A stretch of DNA of 64,000 nt from Istiophorus platypterus (lineage: Eukaryota; Chordata; Actinopteri; Istiophoriformes; Istiophoridae), in contig CM029131.1 in NCBI GenBank assembly GCA_016859345.1, positions 6,679,320 through 6,743,319 on the forward strand. The letters run 5' to 3'. The position numbers and the translations under genes are program-made. Under the pieces are notes generated by a model. The model worked only from the letters and a program-made list of their open reading frames with translations. It was not told the DNA's origin and ran no database searches. Of the stretch, positions 1 through 12,624 are shown in pieces. Position 1 is the stretch's first letter. Each line of letters begins with the position of its first letter.

Positions 1-3000
1 GTCAAATTTCTGAATTTTGGTACTAATAAATGTCGGAATCAGGCTTTAAAAACCCAACGCTCTACCATGTGTAATTTGTGTGTAACTGTAGAATGGAAAC
101 TCCTCCCAAGGTCGTTAAAACACCCACATTCCTTAATACAGCACAGAGGACACAACCTTGGTGCCCTCAGGGATAGATATGGCTTTGATTTTTCCTCCCT
201 CACCTCAGTCGGTGTTCAGTTTCTCACTGGAAGTGCATCATGTTATTCTAACACTACATGGTAGATATTTCCAGAGGTTCCTGTCTGAACGCCTTTCATG
301 TAACACTCTTCCTTACCCTCCTGTGTTTGCCTGTAATCTGGCCAGTCAGAGAGTCAGGGGGCCCCTCAACAAATCCCCAGTGGAGCAATGTGGCCCTCAG
401 AGCCCCTTGACCGACGCGCTTAACCTCAATTACGTCTCTCGGCATCCAAGCGTATGCAACAGCCGTCTGTGGAATGCAAAACTATGCCAGTGAGAGCTGC
501 CAAGTCAGCAAAGAACACAGTAATGAAATAATCAAATCAGGTTATAATGGAAGCGATGGCCTGTAATGATATAATTACATTGCAGGTACCCCACGACTTT
601 GTCATGTGCACAACTGTGCAGATATGTGGGGTACTAGTCACTGATAATTAATCAAATTATTATTTTTTTGGGCTTAAAATAGCGGCTTCCATCCAGTTAA
701 TTCATTAACTTTCCTTCAAAGTTAGATTCCTGCAGAGTTTTCTTCATGGCTTTAATTCTCCACGGGGATAAAAAACAGGAGTTTTTCTATTTGCTGTCAG
801 TGGTGGCAGAAGGGGGGCTTATTATTTTATGTTTTGAGATAATCCAGCGCCACATTCCTCCTTGGGGCAACCTCAACCCAGAGTGTGAAGGTCCGGGAGC
901 CTCAACCAGATTAGATGTTTTAATCACTGTTCATCTGAATTGCTGGCTGGAGGTTTGGCCTGCACACTCACTTTTATGCTTCTGTTGCAAAATCAATCTG
1001 ATTACCACATGAGTCTATATAACACTTCAAAGTTATTTTCTTCATACAAGTTTCGCTGTGTCAACCACTATTTTCATATTTTACAGAGTATCTTTGAAGA
1101 TATGATGCCTAATCAATGTTAAATTCTACTCCCACATTTGCAAAACAAGATGTTAAAGATTGTTTGGTTTAAACATATTGAATGATTGCTGGTTCCTCAT
1201 ATAAATTGAAGTTATTAGTTATTAGTCCATCAGCCTACTTACAGAAGTCCCATGATCTGATCATTTAGGCCCTGGCATCAGGCTCAGTGGGCAGCAGGAA
1301 TCGTTGTGTTTAGCTCGCCTAGACTTGCCTGACAGCCTGGTTCATCACAGGCATTGGCTGGATGGGCGAGGGAGATGCAGGGTTGTACTCACTTTCCTGT
1401 AAAATGATCCGGATGAAGAGGGTCTTAATCTGCCTCATTAAGGTGCTACATTGAAAGCTTAGTGAGAATCCATGCAAACAGAGGTAAGCTAAGTATGAGT
1501 ACATGCTCAATGAGTCTTTCATGAGGAAAAGTCTTGTTATTTCACTCTTTTTCCATTATTTTATTTATTACGTACCACCTAAACAAATTATTTGTATAAC
1601 TATTATGTGATGAGAATAACTCTGTGCATTGTGGCCTGGAAACAAGCAGGATTCATTTCAAAATATATGACCAATGAATTGACCATCCCCGGAAGCAAGG
1701 TCTCCACATTAGCTAATCTCAATTCAAGCAGAAATCTCTGTATCTTCAGAAAACAGAGTCCTCTCATAAATACAGACTCGTTTAGAACATGCGGTAAATA
1801 TGAGCTCTCGAAAATATTTACAAGTTCCTTAAACAGCAGTTGGATATATATTGTGAATCCTGTGCTTACAGGGAGGTAGGTTCTTGATTATTATACTAAT
1901 GCAACCACCAAAATCTGGACCCATGAGTTGGACGAAAAGTGCTGAATTAAGCACACAGACAGGAGCTGGACTGTCAGACAGTTTTTACAAACCACATTCT
2001 TGGTGAATTTTGTTTGTTTTAGTTTTGGAAGTTGGTTTGAGAGTGGCATGATCCTCAGTTCTGAACGTTTTGCCCTGCTTTGTTCCAGTGATGGGTTGAA
2101 GAGTATGTTGGCTAAGATATTAAACAAATAGCCTGGCATTTGGGAAATATTCACTCTCTTGCTGAGACTTAGATGTACGGACCGGTACCAGTCTCTTGTC
2201 TGCACGCTAACTAATCAGCTAGAGCAAGTAGACTGTTAGCTTGGCATGGATACTGGAGGCAGGGGAAGACAGCTAGCTTGACTTTGCCCAAAGGTTAAAA
2301 AAAAAACACCTTTGAATTTAAATGTGATGCTAAACAAAGTAGATACGACTTGTAAATGAGTTTGCTCAAGAGGTATAGTTAGGCCGGTGACTTATCTGAT
2401 TTGCACTATTTCGCTTCTACAAGGCAAACGACCACAAAGAAATGCAAAATGGCAAAAAAAAGAGATGCTAAACAACCAGGAAGAGACACTGAACAAAGAA
2501 CGAAGAGATGTATTCAAGGAGGCACAATGATCTCAAAAGACATGGCCGCATAGCTTGTGGTCTTTTGGTTTCTCATTCGGTGTGCGTGTGTTACTCCTAT
2601 GTAGGACAAGTGCGAGTGGCCCTTATTAATGTTTTGAACATTCTGTCATTGTCCATCCATGGTTTGTCCAAGAAATTTAACACCTGGTGCGAAGAGACCA
2701 ACCTACCCACAGCATAGATCTTACACGTTAAGTGTAGGGTTTCATAATGTAAAAGTAAGTATTGGGATAATTCGAGGCCGTGACCCTCAGTGTGGAGAAG
2801 TTTCAACTCATGATCAGGAAACGTCAACTGTAAATCATCGGAGAAAGAAAAACATCACAAACCAGCACCGGCTGAGATTTGGATAAATGACCTTATATTT
2901 CCAGTGAAGCTCCACAAATCTCTGAAAGCAGCACTAACACCTCACGGGACTTCCCACTGTGGTTTAGAGACCTGTGTAGGGAATTGCCCCTCAAAAGATT

Positions 3001-6000
3001 CCCATAAAATCTCCAGGAAAGATTATCAGCACTAAATATCTTGCCCTACCACAAGCCTCGGGGGAGCCCTGCACAGTGTGGACACAAGGCCAGAGGTTGC
3101 ATTTAAATGACTCCTCTTTTACAAGGTATGCTTCTCACACAGGTTGAAGAGGAAGGGGGTTAGGCCACAGGAATGTTTACCTATTTAGGACATGGAAAGT
3201 AGAGAGAGTATAGGAAGGAGTTAGAGGTCTGATGGTGACCACATCAGGACCTCCTCCTTCGAAAGGTTCAAACAAGGCAAGAGGACCACTTTAATTTCTA
3301 ACGGCGTCCTTGACCTGAAGGTCGAGGCGGCAGGCTGCCCAGGACGGCGTAAAATGAATAAGCAGCCATGTGTTAGGTATCCCTCTGCCGACCCGGAGCG
3401 AGGAGACATCACTGTTGGGAGGCACAGTGAACCTGAGAACTTCTGCTTGTCGGATGAACTTTTCAACCAATTCGTTCAGCGTGACGCGATTAAGCTGCAC
3501 ATTGTTTTATCGACTCAGCTGGATTACATCGCTCAAAACCAACAAGCTACATATCTAACACCTGACTACATTTTTCAAACATTTGGCTGATTGTGTCTTA
3601 TTGTTTATAATGAAGCCCTTGTCTGCGCCGCATGTATATAAGAAGAGCATGTATTTTGCACTCTTGTCTGTCACAGCAGGAAGAAATCAAGCCAGCTGAT
3701 ATAATCACAAGCTAATCATAAACTGAATTTTTGGCAAAATTCAGTAACATGCTACAAATTTGCTTCCTATTAGAAGTTTTAAAAATTTTGCAGTTACACA
3801 ACAGGACAGATGAAGGCTAGAAGAGTTCCACAAAGCCTGCCACTGTATATCATTGACTGCCCTAGATGCCAGACACCAATAAAAGCAGCTGTAAAGCATG
3901 CAGGAATTGTGTATGGCTACGCCTGGTCTGAGTTACACGCCATGGCAGCACATTTACAGGGGCTACAGGTTTGTCAGGATGGAACAATGGCAACCGTATT
4001 GAAGGACTCTTAACATAGGGGTTATTTAGCCCCTGGGAAGCAAAGCAGAGTCTGCAATCCCAGGAGAAGATATGCAGGGTGTGTGTTTGTGTGTGTGAAA
4101 TGCGCACGTGTAGTTGTGGAGTTGGCGCATTGTATATGATTCCAAGACTTTTTACCACTTCCTGGCTCTTGACCTTTGACTTCTCGATTTTCTTGGGGAA
4201 TTTCCTCTCCTAATGAGGGGGAGTGAAGTAAATTGTGACATAAATTCATATAGGGCCTTGATTGCGGACCTGAGCTGCTCATAGAAAGTTTTGGTGAATG
4301 TGGTGAATCTCTTCTTAGCTTGATGAACGTATGTAGTTTGCTAACAAGGTATGATTGTGACATAGACGGTTGATAAACTTAGCTTAACTTTTAAACATTA
4401 AATCTAAAATTTGAACACTGGTGTAATCTGACTGCTTCATTTGTACCCAAGAATGGTTCAATAGAATTCATCTACCATTACAATATACAGCAGTCGATTT
4501 CCAATGTAGTAGTATTTTGGATGGTCTATTTCTGAAGAAAGATCTTCCCCAGGAGCAATGATATTGGAAGTAGTACTCCTTGTCTCTGATGCAATTGCTA
4601 ATGAAAGGAGGCACAACATCCTGATGTGCTGTATGTGCTTTAACAAACTGACACTGAAGACAGGATTTGTTTTTATTTATTTATTTTTCAGTAAAACCAA
4701 ACTTTTCCTTAGTAAGTCTGGCATCAGTTTGCGTAAATCCTGCCAGGAAAACATGAAAGAGGCTGAACTCAGTAATATTAAACAACTCATCATACAGTTC
4801 ATAGAGAAAAACTAGTGACACACGCTTCACTTAACATGCTAAAATATGTGAAGAATGTTTTTAAAAAATCAAAGGGTAACTTTCCAATCTTAAACAGGTG
4901 ACCAGAATATTAGACGCACAAGCTGCAATAGAACAAGCTAGCATCGGGTTAAATCTTGACTTGTAGATAAAGTAATACATTGTCCACATAAAGGCTGACC
5001 TGACCTTGAGGTGCAACTTTGACGATTGGGTTTAAATTCCTGGGAAATAAATCCAGCAGATGAGTTGATAAAGATGGCAAATACAGATGGTGAGAGTGGA
5101 GTTTCCTCAGCCTCCTGATTTAAAAGGGTTAATAACTGGAAGCCCTTTGGAACCAGTGCTTTGAGTGTTAGTAGTTTACCTAAAATGCTAACTTGGTTAG
5201 GTTTTGGAAATTTTAAGGTTTTCAGAAGGATTGAAGTGAATTATTAATTACAGAATACAGCTAAAAACGGTCTACTCATATCTTGTAGTGACTGTAAAAT
5301 CCTCCAAGGTGAAACACAGGTATGCATGAGTGCATGTATCTCCAGGTCAGAATACAATGCCGTCCACATTTTTATGTGATTTATACACATAGTAATGTAA
5401 CCTAATACTTTAAAGCAGTGGAATGCAGTTTTCTGAATGGAGTCCTTGGGGCAGGGTGTTAGCAGGAGACTGTTGTTTTTTTTTTTTTTTTACTGTGGCT
5501 ATAAATGTTCAGCTGAATAAGCACAGGCAATGACACAGCCCTTTTAATGCGCTGCAAACTGCTTTAAGTGTGCTAAATGGTTAAACTGCCGATACCTGCT
5601 CCACGATAGGGAACTAAAAATCTGCTGTCGAGCTCAAATTTCAACAATTAAGAACACAGATAAAGAGAAAACAAACCTAGTGATTTTGAATTTGGTTAAA
5701 TCGTGAGGTGTATTTGTGTATATCCTTCGAGGCCTAAATGGAATATGCAGATCTGATGCTGGTGTTGCTATAGAGAGGTTTTAAGGTAATGTGACAACAG
5801 CAGTGGATGAATTGGTTTGGTTTTATTCTGTCATTAGACAATATTTCTTGCAAAAGCATAGATAAAATCTGAAATTCAGAAGGGAAAGGGATAAGTAGTA
5901 TATATGCAACAGTAAGTAAACTATTTTGTTTTAATGACTGTTATTAACATTAATATTATTATTATTATTATCATCCCGAATTAGTCTAAGCTATAAATTG

Positions 6001-6340
6001 TATATATAAGGCATAAAGCTTCATTCAGTTAATGTTTTGTTCTCATGTATCTGCCCGGTGCATGTGTCCTTAAGATGATGACATCACAATTTAAGGAGGT
6101 CCAAGGGTTTCAGCACAGTAAAGAGAGAAAAAGAAAGATTAAATGTTTTATCGTTTCAGCAGTAGCTCCCTAAACATCCATGCCACTCAAACCACTTATT
6201 AACTGTGTCCACCACTGATATACATACCTTTAATATCAGAGTATTTCAGGAAGTAAATCGAATACAGCAGTTCAAAATTCCGTTGTATGGCAAACGCAGG
6301 CAAACACTCCAATACCCACAAGCCCCTGTGGTTCATTTTG
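1..6340. other. Intergenic region without recognisable genes
   Basis: AT-rich sequence with only short open frames, none resembling a known protein and none flanked by convincing splice sites. It holds one recognisable interspersed repeat (about 2090-2320), a T run near 5474-5492 and a short ATT tract near 5951-5972. No tRNA or rRNA was seen. It is probably the distal upstream flank of the SLC6 gene; any enhancers cannot be identified from one sequence alone. Confidence 0.6.
2090..2320 (+). repeat. Percomorph-type interspersed repeat copy
   Basis: The run from the 'tttgggaaatattcactctc' type start (about 2139), through 'cttgctgagacttagatg', to 'agacagctagcttgactttg' and 'cccaaaggttaaaaaa' follows, with substitutions, a repeat I know to be very common in percomorph genomes. 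The visible landmarks are the 'ttagcttggcat' box and the 'ggcaggggaagacagctagc' box. The copy is diverged, so it is old. The outer limits are estimated. Family naming would need a repeat-library search. Confidence 0.65.
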
Positions 6341-6379
6341 CAACCTGTCCGCAGCTCGTGGCCCCCCATGCGCGGGTCT

Positions 6380-6800
6380 GGACCCAAAAATAGTAGATTG
6401 GAACCGAGGCGGCGCTCCGGCCGACAACACCCCCACCTGCCCCCGCCCCCACGCCCGCAGCCCCTCGCACCCCGCACAGACACCGCAGGGCGTAGACAAC
6501 GCGCCGGGGTCGGTCACGGTCCAGAGAGCCGCAGGACGACGCAGAGGTAGGGCCGGGTCGGGGTCCCGGGGTCTCCGCGCTCCATCCTCCCGCACCGCGC
6601 ACCGGGCCGGGGTCTGACGCGCGGCCGGCGCCGCGGCGTCATCCCGGGGGATCAGCGGCAGAGCATCGCCGCCGGAGTCACGGCGGCCGCGAAAAGGTTT
6701 ACGCGTGTGCGACGGACGGCGGCGGCGGGACGAGCAACACCTGCGCGCCGACTAACCCCAGTGTGGCCACCGCGGTGGTGTTACGGTGCCGATGTCGGTG
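6380..6800 (+). promoter_or_regulatory. CpG island, probable promoter of the SLC6 gene
   Basis: This is an abrupt GC- and CpG-rich island in an AT-rich setting, with many CGG/GCG repeats around 6600-6760. It is the only such island upstream of the SLC6 coding start at 7600. The first coding exon opens at a splice acceptor (AG at 7582-7583) with only 16 bases before the first ATG, so a non-coding first exon is expected upstream and this island is the natural place for it. No TATA box was seen. The transcription start and the donor of the leader exon are not resolved. Confidence 0.5.
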
Positions 6801-7599
6801 GTAGCGTGAGGGGCTCGTTGCATGAGGGGTTGTGGGATCACATGGGAGGAAGAGGAGGAAGAGGAGGGGGAGTTATTCAACTGTGAATCCTGTTACATCC
6901 ATGCTCTTGAATGTAACAGCCCCCTGCTCATGTAGTCGAAGAATTCAAGGAATAAAAACAACATATTTCACAGAGATCATTTATGGCTTAGGGCAGAGCG
7001 TACGTTTTGTTTTTGTTTTTCTGTTTTTTTTATTTACCCACGCCACAAATGATTCCCATGATCGAAAACGGTCACATAAAAAAAAACCCACCACATCTAG
7101 CGCAAAGAGGTCATCGCACAAATGGCCCCGTGGGAAAAGGGAGGAAATGTGATGGAGGCTTCGCCAAAACCGGAGAAAGAAATATGGTGTTATTTTGATG
7201 GTTGTGATGGTTCAAGGTGACGAGAGACAAAACGTTCTCATCCAGATGCACAAGCCTGAATGTGGGCTAAATTTAGGCCTTGAGTGAGCTGCAGAGCACA
7301 GATAAAGGGCTCACACCCACGTAGTTTGGTCCTTGAGACACACGTTACAGATAAAGGGAGGCGGCTGGACCAACTGCCAGAAAATACCCCCACACTTTGG
7401 TCACTCACTCCCAGCGCCGGAGATGTGAGTGAGCCTTGCTTTGGGCCCTTTTTCCCCTTTTTGGACCTATTTTCTCCTCTAACTGGTTCAGCATCCATGG
7501 ATTTTTTTTACAGTGTGTCACCCTGTTTGGATTCTCTCTCTTCTCTAATTTCCTCCAAATCTGTTGTGTTTGTTTTTCCCCAGGGGTTTGTGTGTGTCC

Positions 7600-10500
7600 A
7601 TGCCTGAACCGGTCATGGCCGACCAACTGCCTCCACAGCAAGGGACCGGGCTGCTGAACAAGTTCCGCCAGGGGGGCCTCCCCAACGGGAAAGAGGCCTC
7701 CAAAGACGGCCTGTATGCCAGAGGCCAGTGGGCCAGTAAGACTGAGTTTCTCCTGGCCGTGGCGGGGCAGATCATCGGCCTGGGCAACGTCTGGAGGTTC
7801 CCTTATCTCTGCTACAAGAACGGAGGAGGTAAAACATGTGGGATAGCGGAGGAGGGGGCAAAAATAGAGAAAGTTGAGGCTAAAATGCACAAAAAAATCT
7901 TCATTCTCTAAATGACCTCTTTGTATCCCTCTCTGTCTCCCCTCACTTGGCTCCCCATCTTTCCTCCACGCTCATCCTTGCCCCTTGCTCTCCCCTCTTT
8001 TTGTCATTCTCTAAAATTAGCGATGACACTTGGAGGATGCTTATTAGCGACGGGGGTATGTGTACTTTGTAATTCTACTTGATATGATAGGAGATATCCC
8101 CTTGAACATGGACAAATGAAGAAAGTTCTAAAAATGTGTCCATTACACTGACTTTTAATAATTTTTCAGGTCAGATTAGTGACTGGGAACACAATGTAGA
8201 GTTAATATTAATATTAGTCAATCTCTGTAACAGCGTGAAAGTTAATTTTAGGTATAGTATTCAGTTATAGAGTTCAAATAACAAGTAAAATGGTGGGTAA
8301 AACATTTTTTTTTAGGATTTGATATTTGAATGAATGTAATCAACGAAAGTCCTAACAAGCATAGCACCTCGTGTGTGTGTCCAGGTGTGTTCTTTATACC
8401 TTACCTGCTGTTTCTGGTGCTGTGCGGCATCCCCCTCTTCCTCCTGGAGACCTCCCTGGGACAGTTCACCAGCCTGGGAGGTGTCAGCGCCTGGAGGACC
8501 ATCTGTCCACTGTTTGGAGGTACACTTATCTACTTATGTCATCAGCAGACTTATCTAATGCTGCAGCTTTCGATGTTGTTGTGCTGCATTGCATATTGTA
8601 ACATGTGCCTAGGTTTTTGTTTAGGGACGCAACTGACAGATAGTGTTATCTCTGATACAGCGCCTATTAATTTCTCAATTAATCAATTAACTGTTCCTCC
8701 ACTAAACTTTATTGAATATTTAAACATTACCATTATAACACATTCAAATGTCTCGTTTTGCCTGAAGATATTTGATTTACTATCATATATGACAAAGCAT
8801 TTGAGAGAGTGGTTCTAGAGAATGTTTGGGATTTTGGTTAAAATGAAAGGAAATGAAACAAAAAGATTAACTGATTATCAAAATTGTTGCCAATCCCTTT
8901 CTAGTTGTTCTGCCTTTTGGATAATTAACTATTTGTTTCCGGTCCCATTTAGTTGCCCTTCTTTATTTTTGTTGTCATTGGTGCTATTCTCTTCCCTTCA
9001 GATGAGTATATTTCAGTCCACCTTGCCTTCAACCTTGCCAACATCTCTCCTTGTCATACTCTTTTTTTCTTTTCCCTCTGTCTCTGCCGTAATTGACCGC
9101 ATCTCCTCTCCTTTCTGTCGTCTTTTCGCTGACTTCCTTTCCCTTCTACTCTCTCCTTCTCTTTCCCTGGTCTTCTATTCCGAGTCTTTCTCCCTACCGG
9201 TGCAAGCGCGTGCCCACATCAATACAAATCCCGCATATACAGTGCGCCCGCACTCAGAAAACTTGGCACTGCCAGCCAGCTGCATGCGTGAGCACCTCAT
9301 ATTGAATCTCTGCTTGTGTATTAAAACAACTTTGGAGCGCGGAGGGCAACACACACTCCGCCTGCCAATGAAAACACACCCTTGAGGATGAACGTCTTTC
9401 GCTCATAGTGTCATCCTGTCCAAACAAGGGGTCACGGTTAAGCACTAACTTTACACACGATTACACCAATGAAACTTAACCCGCCCTCATCACTGGGCTA
9501 CTTTTCACTGGGCGAGAAATAAAAACGCTGAGATTATTTAAGTTGCAAACATGATCCTGGATAATTCAAACCATTCGGCAGTGGAAGCTGGTTTAGACAA
9601 TGAAACATTTGGAGGTATCAAGTAAAAGCTTACAGTCGTCAAGTAGACCTGTGCAGATTGCATCTGTTTACATTTTACAAGCTGGACCGCCCATTCACGT
9701 TGAGGACTTTGATCTGCCAGTCTGCCCGGCTGTATTATTTATAGAAGCAGCAGGATGACTAATTGCGGATAAATGGTGTGAATGCAAAGAGCAGCGGTCA
9801 GTACCCTTGCTGCCTTGTGGTTGAGCTGCACACAGAGTAAATACTGCATTTCCTTTGATTTTTGAATGTTCGTGAATACGTTATGAGGTCACACCAGATT
9901 TTAGCAGAGCAGAGCAGCCGCTCGAAAAATGGCTCGGAGGTGGTTAACATGTAGTTTTAATGGGCTGCGTTTCAGTCACTATTTCGAATTTGTTCCGTTG
10001 TCTGAAAATAGAAATAGAAAAACTTGCAAATGAGAACGGCTTTATTGGGAATTCGTCTGTATTAAAGTACTGTATATGCGGGCAAATGGAGTAGGAGTGA
10101 AGCCACAAATATGCAACTTACAAGCACAAAATTGAAATGATAAAAATCAGAAAAGTATCCCACAAGGTCCATTTAGTAGCTGGTCTGGAGTTTTTTGTCA
10201 TATCACATGATCTTCCATGACAACTGGGAAAACTCCACATACTTATAAAGATCATGTGAGTGATATGACCAAGGGCTTCGGAACTGCCACTAAACGGACC
10301 TCGTGGTGAGACTGCGAGAGCTTCGGGATGGTCGCCTCCTCTGCCCTGGCAGCCTCGGTGGCCGAATAGCCCTGGAACGGTTCCCACGCTTGCCCAAGGA
10401 CACTTTCGGCGGGGCGGATTGAATTCGCCCAGGAGGCTCAGAAGAAGTCAGAGGAGGCAAAACGTTCCAGCGCAACTCATTTTTGTCAGATTCAGAGTTC

Positions 10501-12533
10501 TTGTAAAGCAGACCTTGACTTGTACAGGAAAAACTTACTCAGACAAAGGAGCACTTCTGTAGGAATTTCTCAACACTTTGCGCATTAATATGCTATTGTC
10601 AGATAAAGGCCTGAATTTCATTAGCGGATACCACAAACAACTATTTGTCTGTGCAAACTGCCTACGCCTTGAAACCCACTCAAGGCCTCATAACACCATC
10701 ATGCATTCCTAATGAAGATATACTTGATGTGGGCTGCAACTCGAGTGTCTCAGGAAGTGGATGCTTACATGAGAACTTGGCAGACTTGGGACAGATGATG
10801 AAATATTTGAACGCTTTGAAGATCGTTTGTTGGCATTCACCAGTTTCTTTAACCAGGGAAACTGCTTGTGCAAGCCCTCACTGTCCCTTTCCCCGTCCCT
10901 TTCCCTGTCCCTGTCCCCGTCCCCGTCCCTGTCCCCGTCCGTCTCTTGGTGCGTCTCTGCAGGTCTCGGCTACGCCAGCCAGATGATGATCCTGCACGGC
11001 TGCGTGTACTACATCGTCATCCTGGCGTGGGCTCTCTTCTACCTGTTGCACAGCTTCCAGGCGGAGCTGCCCTGGTCGCACTGCAACAACACGTGGAACA
11101 CTGGTCAGCAAATCAGACGCCAGCTGTCATTACAATGTGAGGCTGATGTGTAAAACTTTGAGGGGTAACTCGGGTCTGTTTTGTGTTTGTGTGTGTGTGT
11201 GTGTGTGTTTTCGTGTGCATGCACGTGTCCAGAGGCGTGTGTTTCGTTTTACAACCAGACGGCCAATGTGAGCAGCCTGCCTGAGAACACCTCTTCCCCC
11301 ATCATGGAGTTTTGGGAGTGAGTGCATTGGTCTCCCACTGGTGGTTTTTCCGGGATATTGATCGTGCCTCCCGGAACACCACGTGGCGTAAGGCATTAAT
11401 AGCTGTGTGTGTGTGTCTGTGCACGCATGTGTGTGTGTGTGTGTGTTCTAGGCGGGAGGTGCTCCGCCTGTCCGACAATCTGGATGAGCTGGGTCCAATC
11501 AGCTGGAAGCTGGCTCTGTGTCTGGCCAGCATCTGGGTCGTCTGTTACTTCTGCGTCTGGAAGGGAGTCAAGTCCACTGGAAAGGTGAGCGCAGCACGAC
11601 GCCTCCACTGCCCTCCCCTCCGTGTCTGGGAAGTCTTTTGTTCTGATATGAAGATTTCACCAACGTCAAGCAGAAGCGGGGAGAACATTTCCCAGCAGTT
11701 TGTGGGAAGCGGGTCATTTCAACCACTTTTATTTCCGTAGTGGGAGCCTGGTTCCATTGTCATGACCTTCAGCCAAACATTTTGAACCAAGTGTCTCATT
11801 TTCCAGCCTTGGGAGCAGACGACGTTCCTTATAATTCCAGACATTGCTGGAGAATCTTGGTGTTTTGAATTTTTTTTTTCCTCAGTGTCTAAGTAATCCT
11901 GTGTTCATTCTCTCTACGTGTATGGCAACACTACAAACAGCAACCTCTAACAGCTAATATGCCACTTTGAATGGTGCCAAGTAGACAAAAATGTTTACCC
12001 CCAGATACCAACTTATCCTTGAATTTAAAATAAGCTAGGCCATATCCTGTGGAATTGACTTTCACAAATTCAATCTTTGTGTGTCTTTTTGAAACCGCAA
12101 AATCCTGAGGGATGGCGAAGCCAGACACGGAGCATAAATCTTCTTCTTTCATATGGCTCAGAAATGAAATAAGAGGGTAGGCACTGCAGTAATTTTACAG
12201 TCTCACCACCACCATCTGTCAACAGGTTTAAGACTCCAACTTTCCAGGGTTCCCTCTTTTAGTGTTTCACCCCCGTTGGAGGACGTCACAGACGTGTCCT
12301 TCCTGTTTTCCCTGTCTCTGTGCCGTCCTGACCACATCCCCGCGCGCGGCGTGTGTACATTCTAGGTGGTGTACCTGACGGCCACCTTCCCATATGTCAT
12401 GCTGTTTGTGCTGCTGGTGCGCGGAGCCACCCTGCCTGGGGCGGCCCAGGGCATCATCTACTACCTCAAACCCAACCACACCCGACTGGCAGACCCACAG
12501 GTACAAAGCGCACAAACACACACACACACACAC

Positions 12534-12580
<47 letters not shown>

Positions 12581-12591
12581 CACACACACAC

Positions 12592-12624
<33 letters not shown>

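Larger units (their letters stand above)
8520..10962 (+). other. SLC6 gene intron 2
   Basis: This is the largest intron of the gene. It contains a pyrimidine-rich stretch (about 8930-9190) that keeps a frame open without looking like protein, a foldback element (about 10155-10312), and a CCCTGT/CCCCGT hexanucleotide array (about 10880-10945) that leads into the exon 3 acceptor at 10961-10962. No additional exon was recognised. Confidence 0.6.

Noticed and set aside
7405..7890. 161-codon minus-strand frame over SLC6 exon 1
   Set aside because: Antisense shadow of the first coding exon.
8822..9385. 187-codon frame in SLC6 intron 2
   Set aside because: Ser/Phe/Leu-rich translation of a pyrimidine-rich stretch, with no family match and no need for an extra exon because exons 2 and 3 join in phase.
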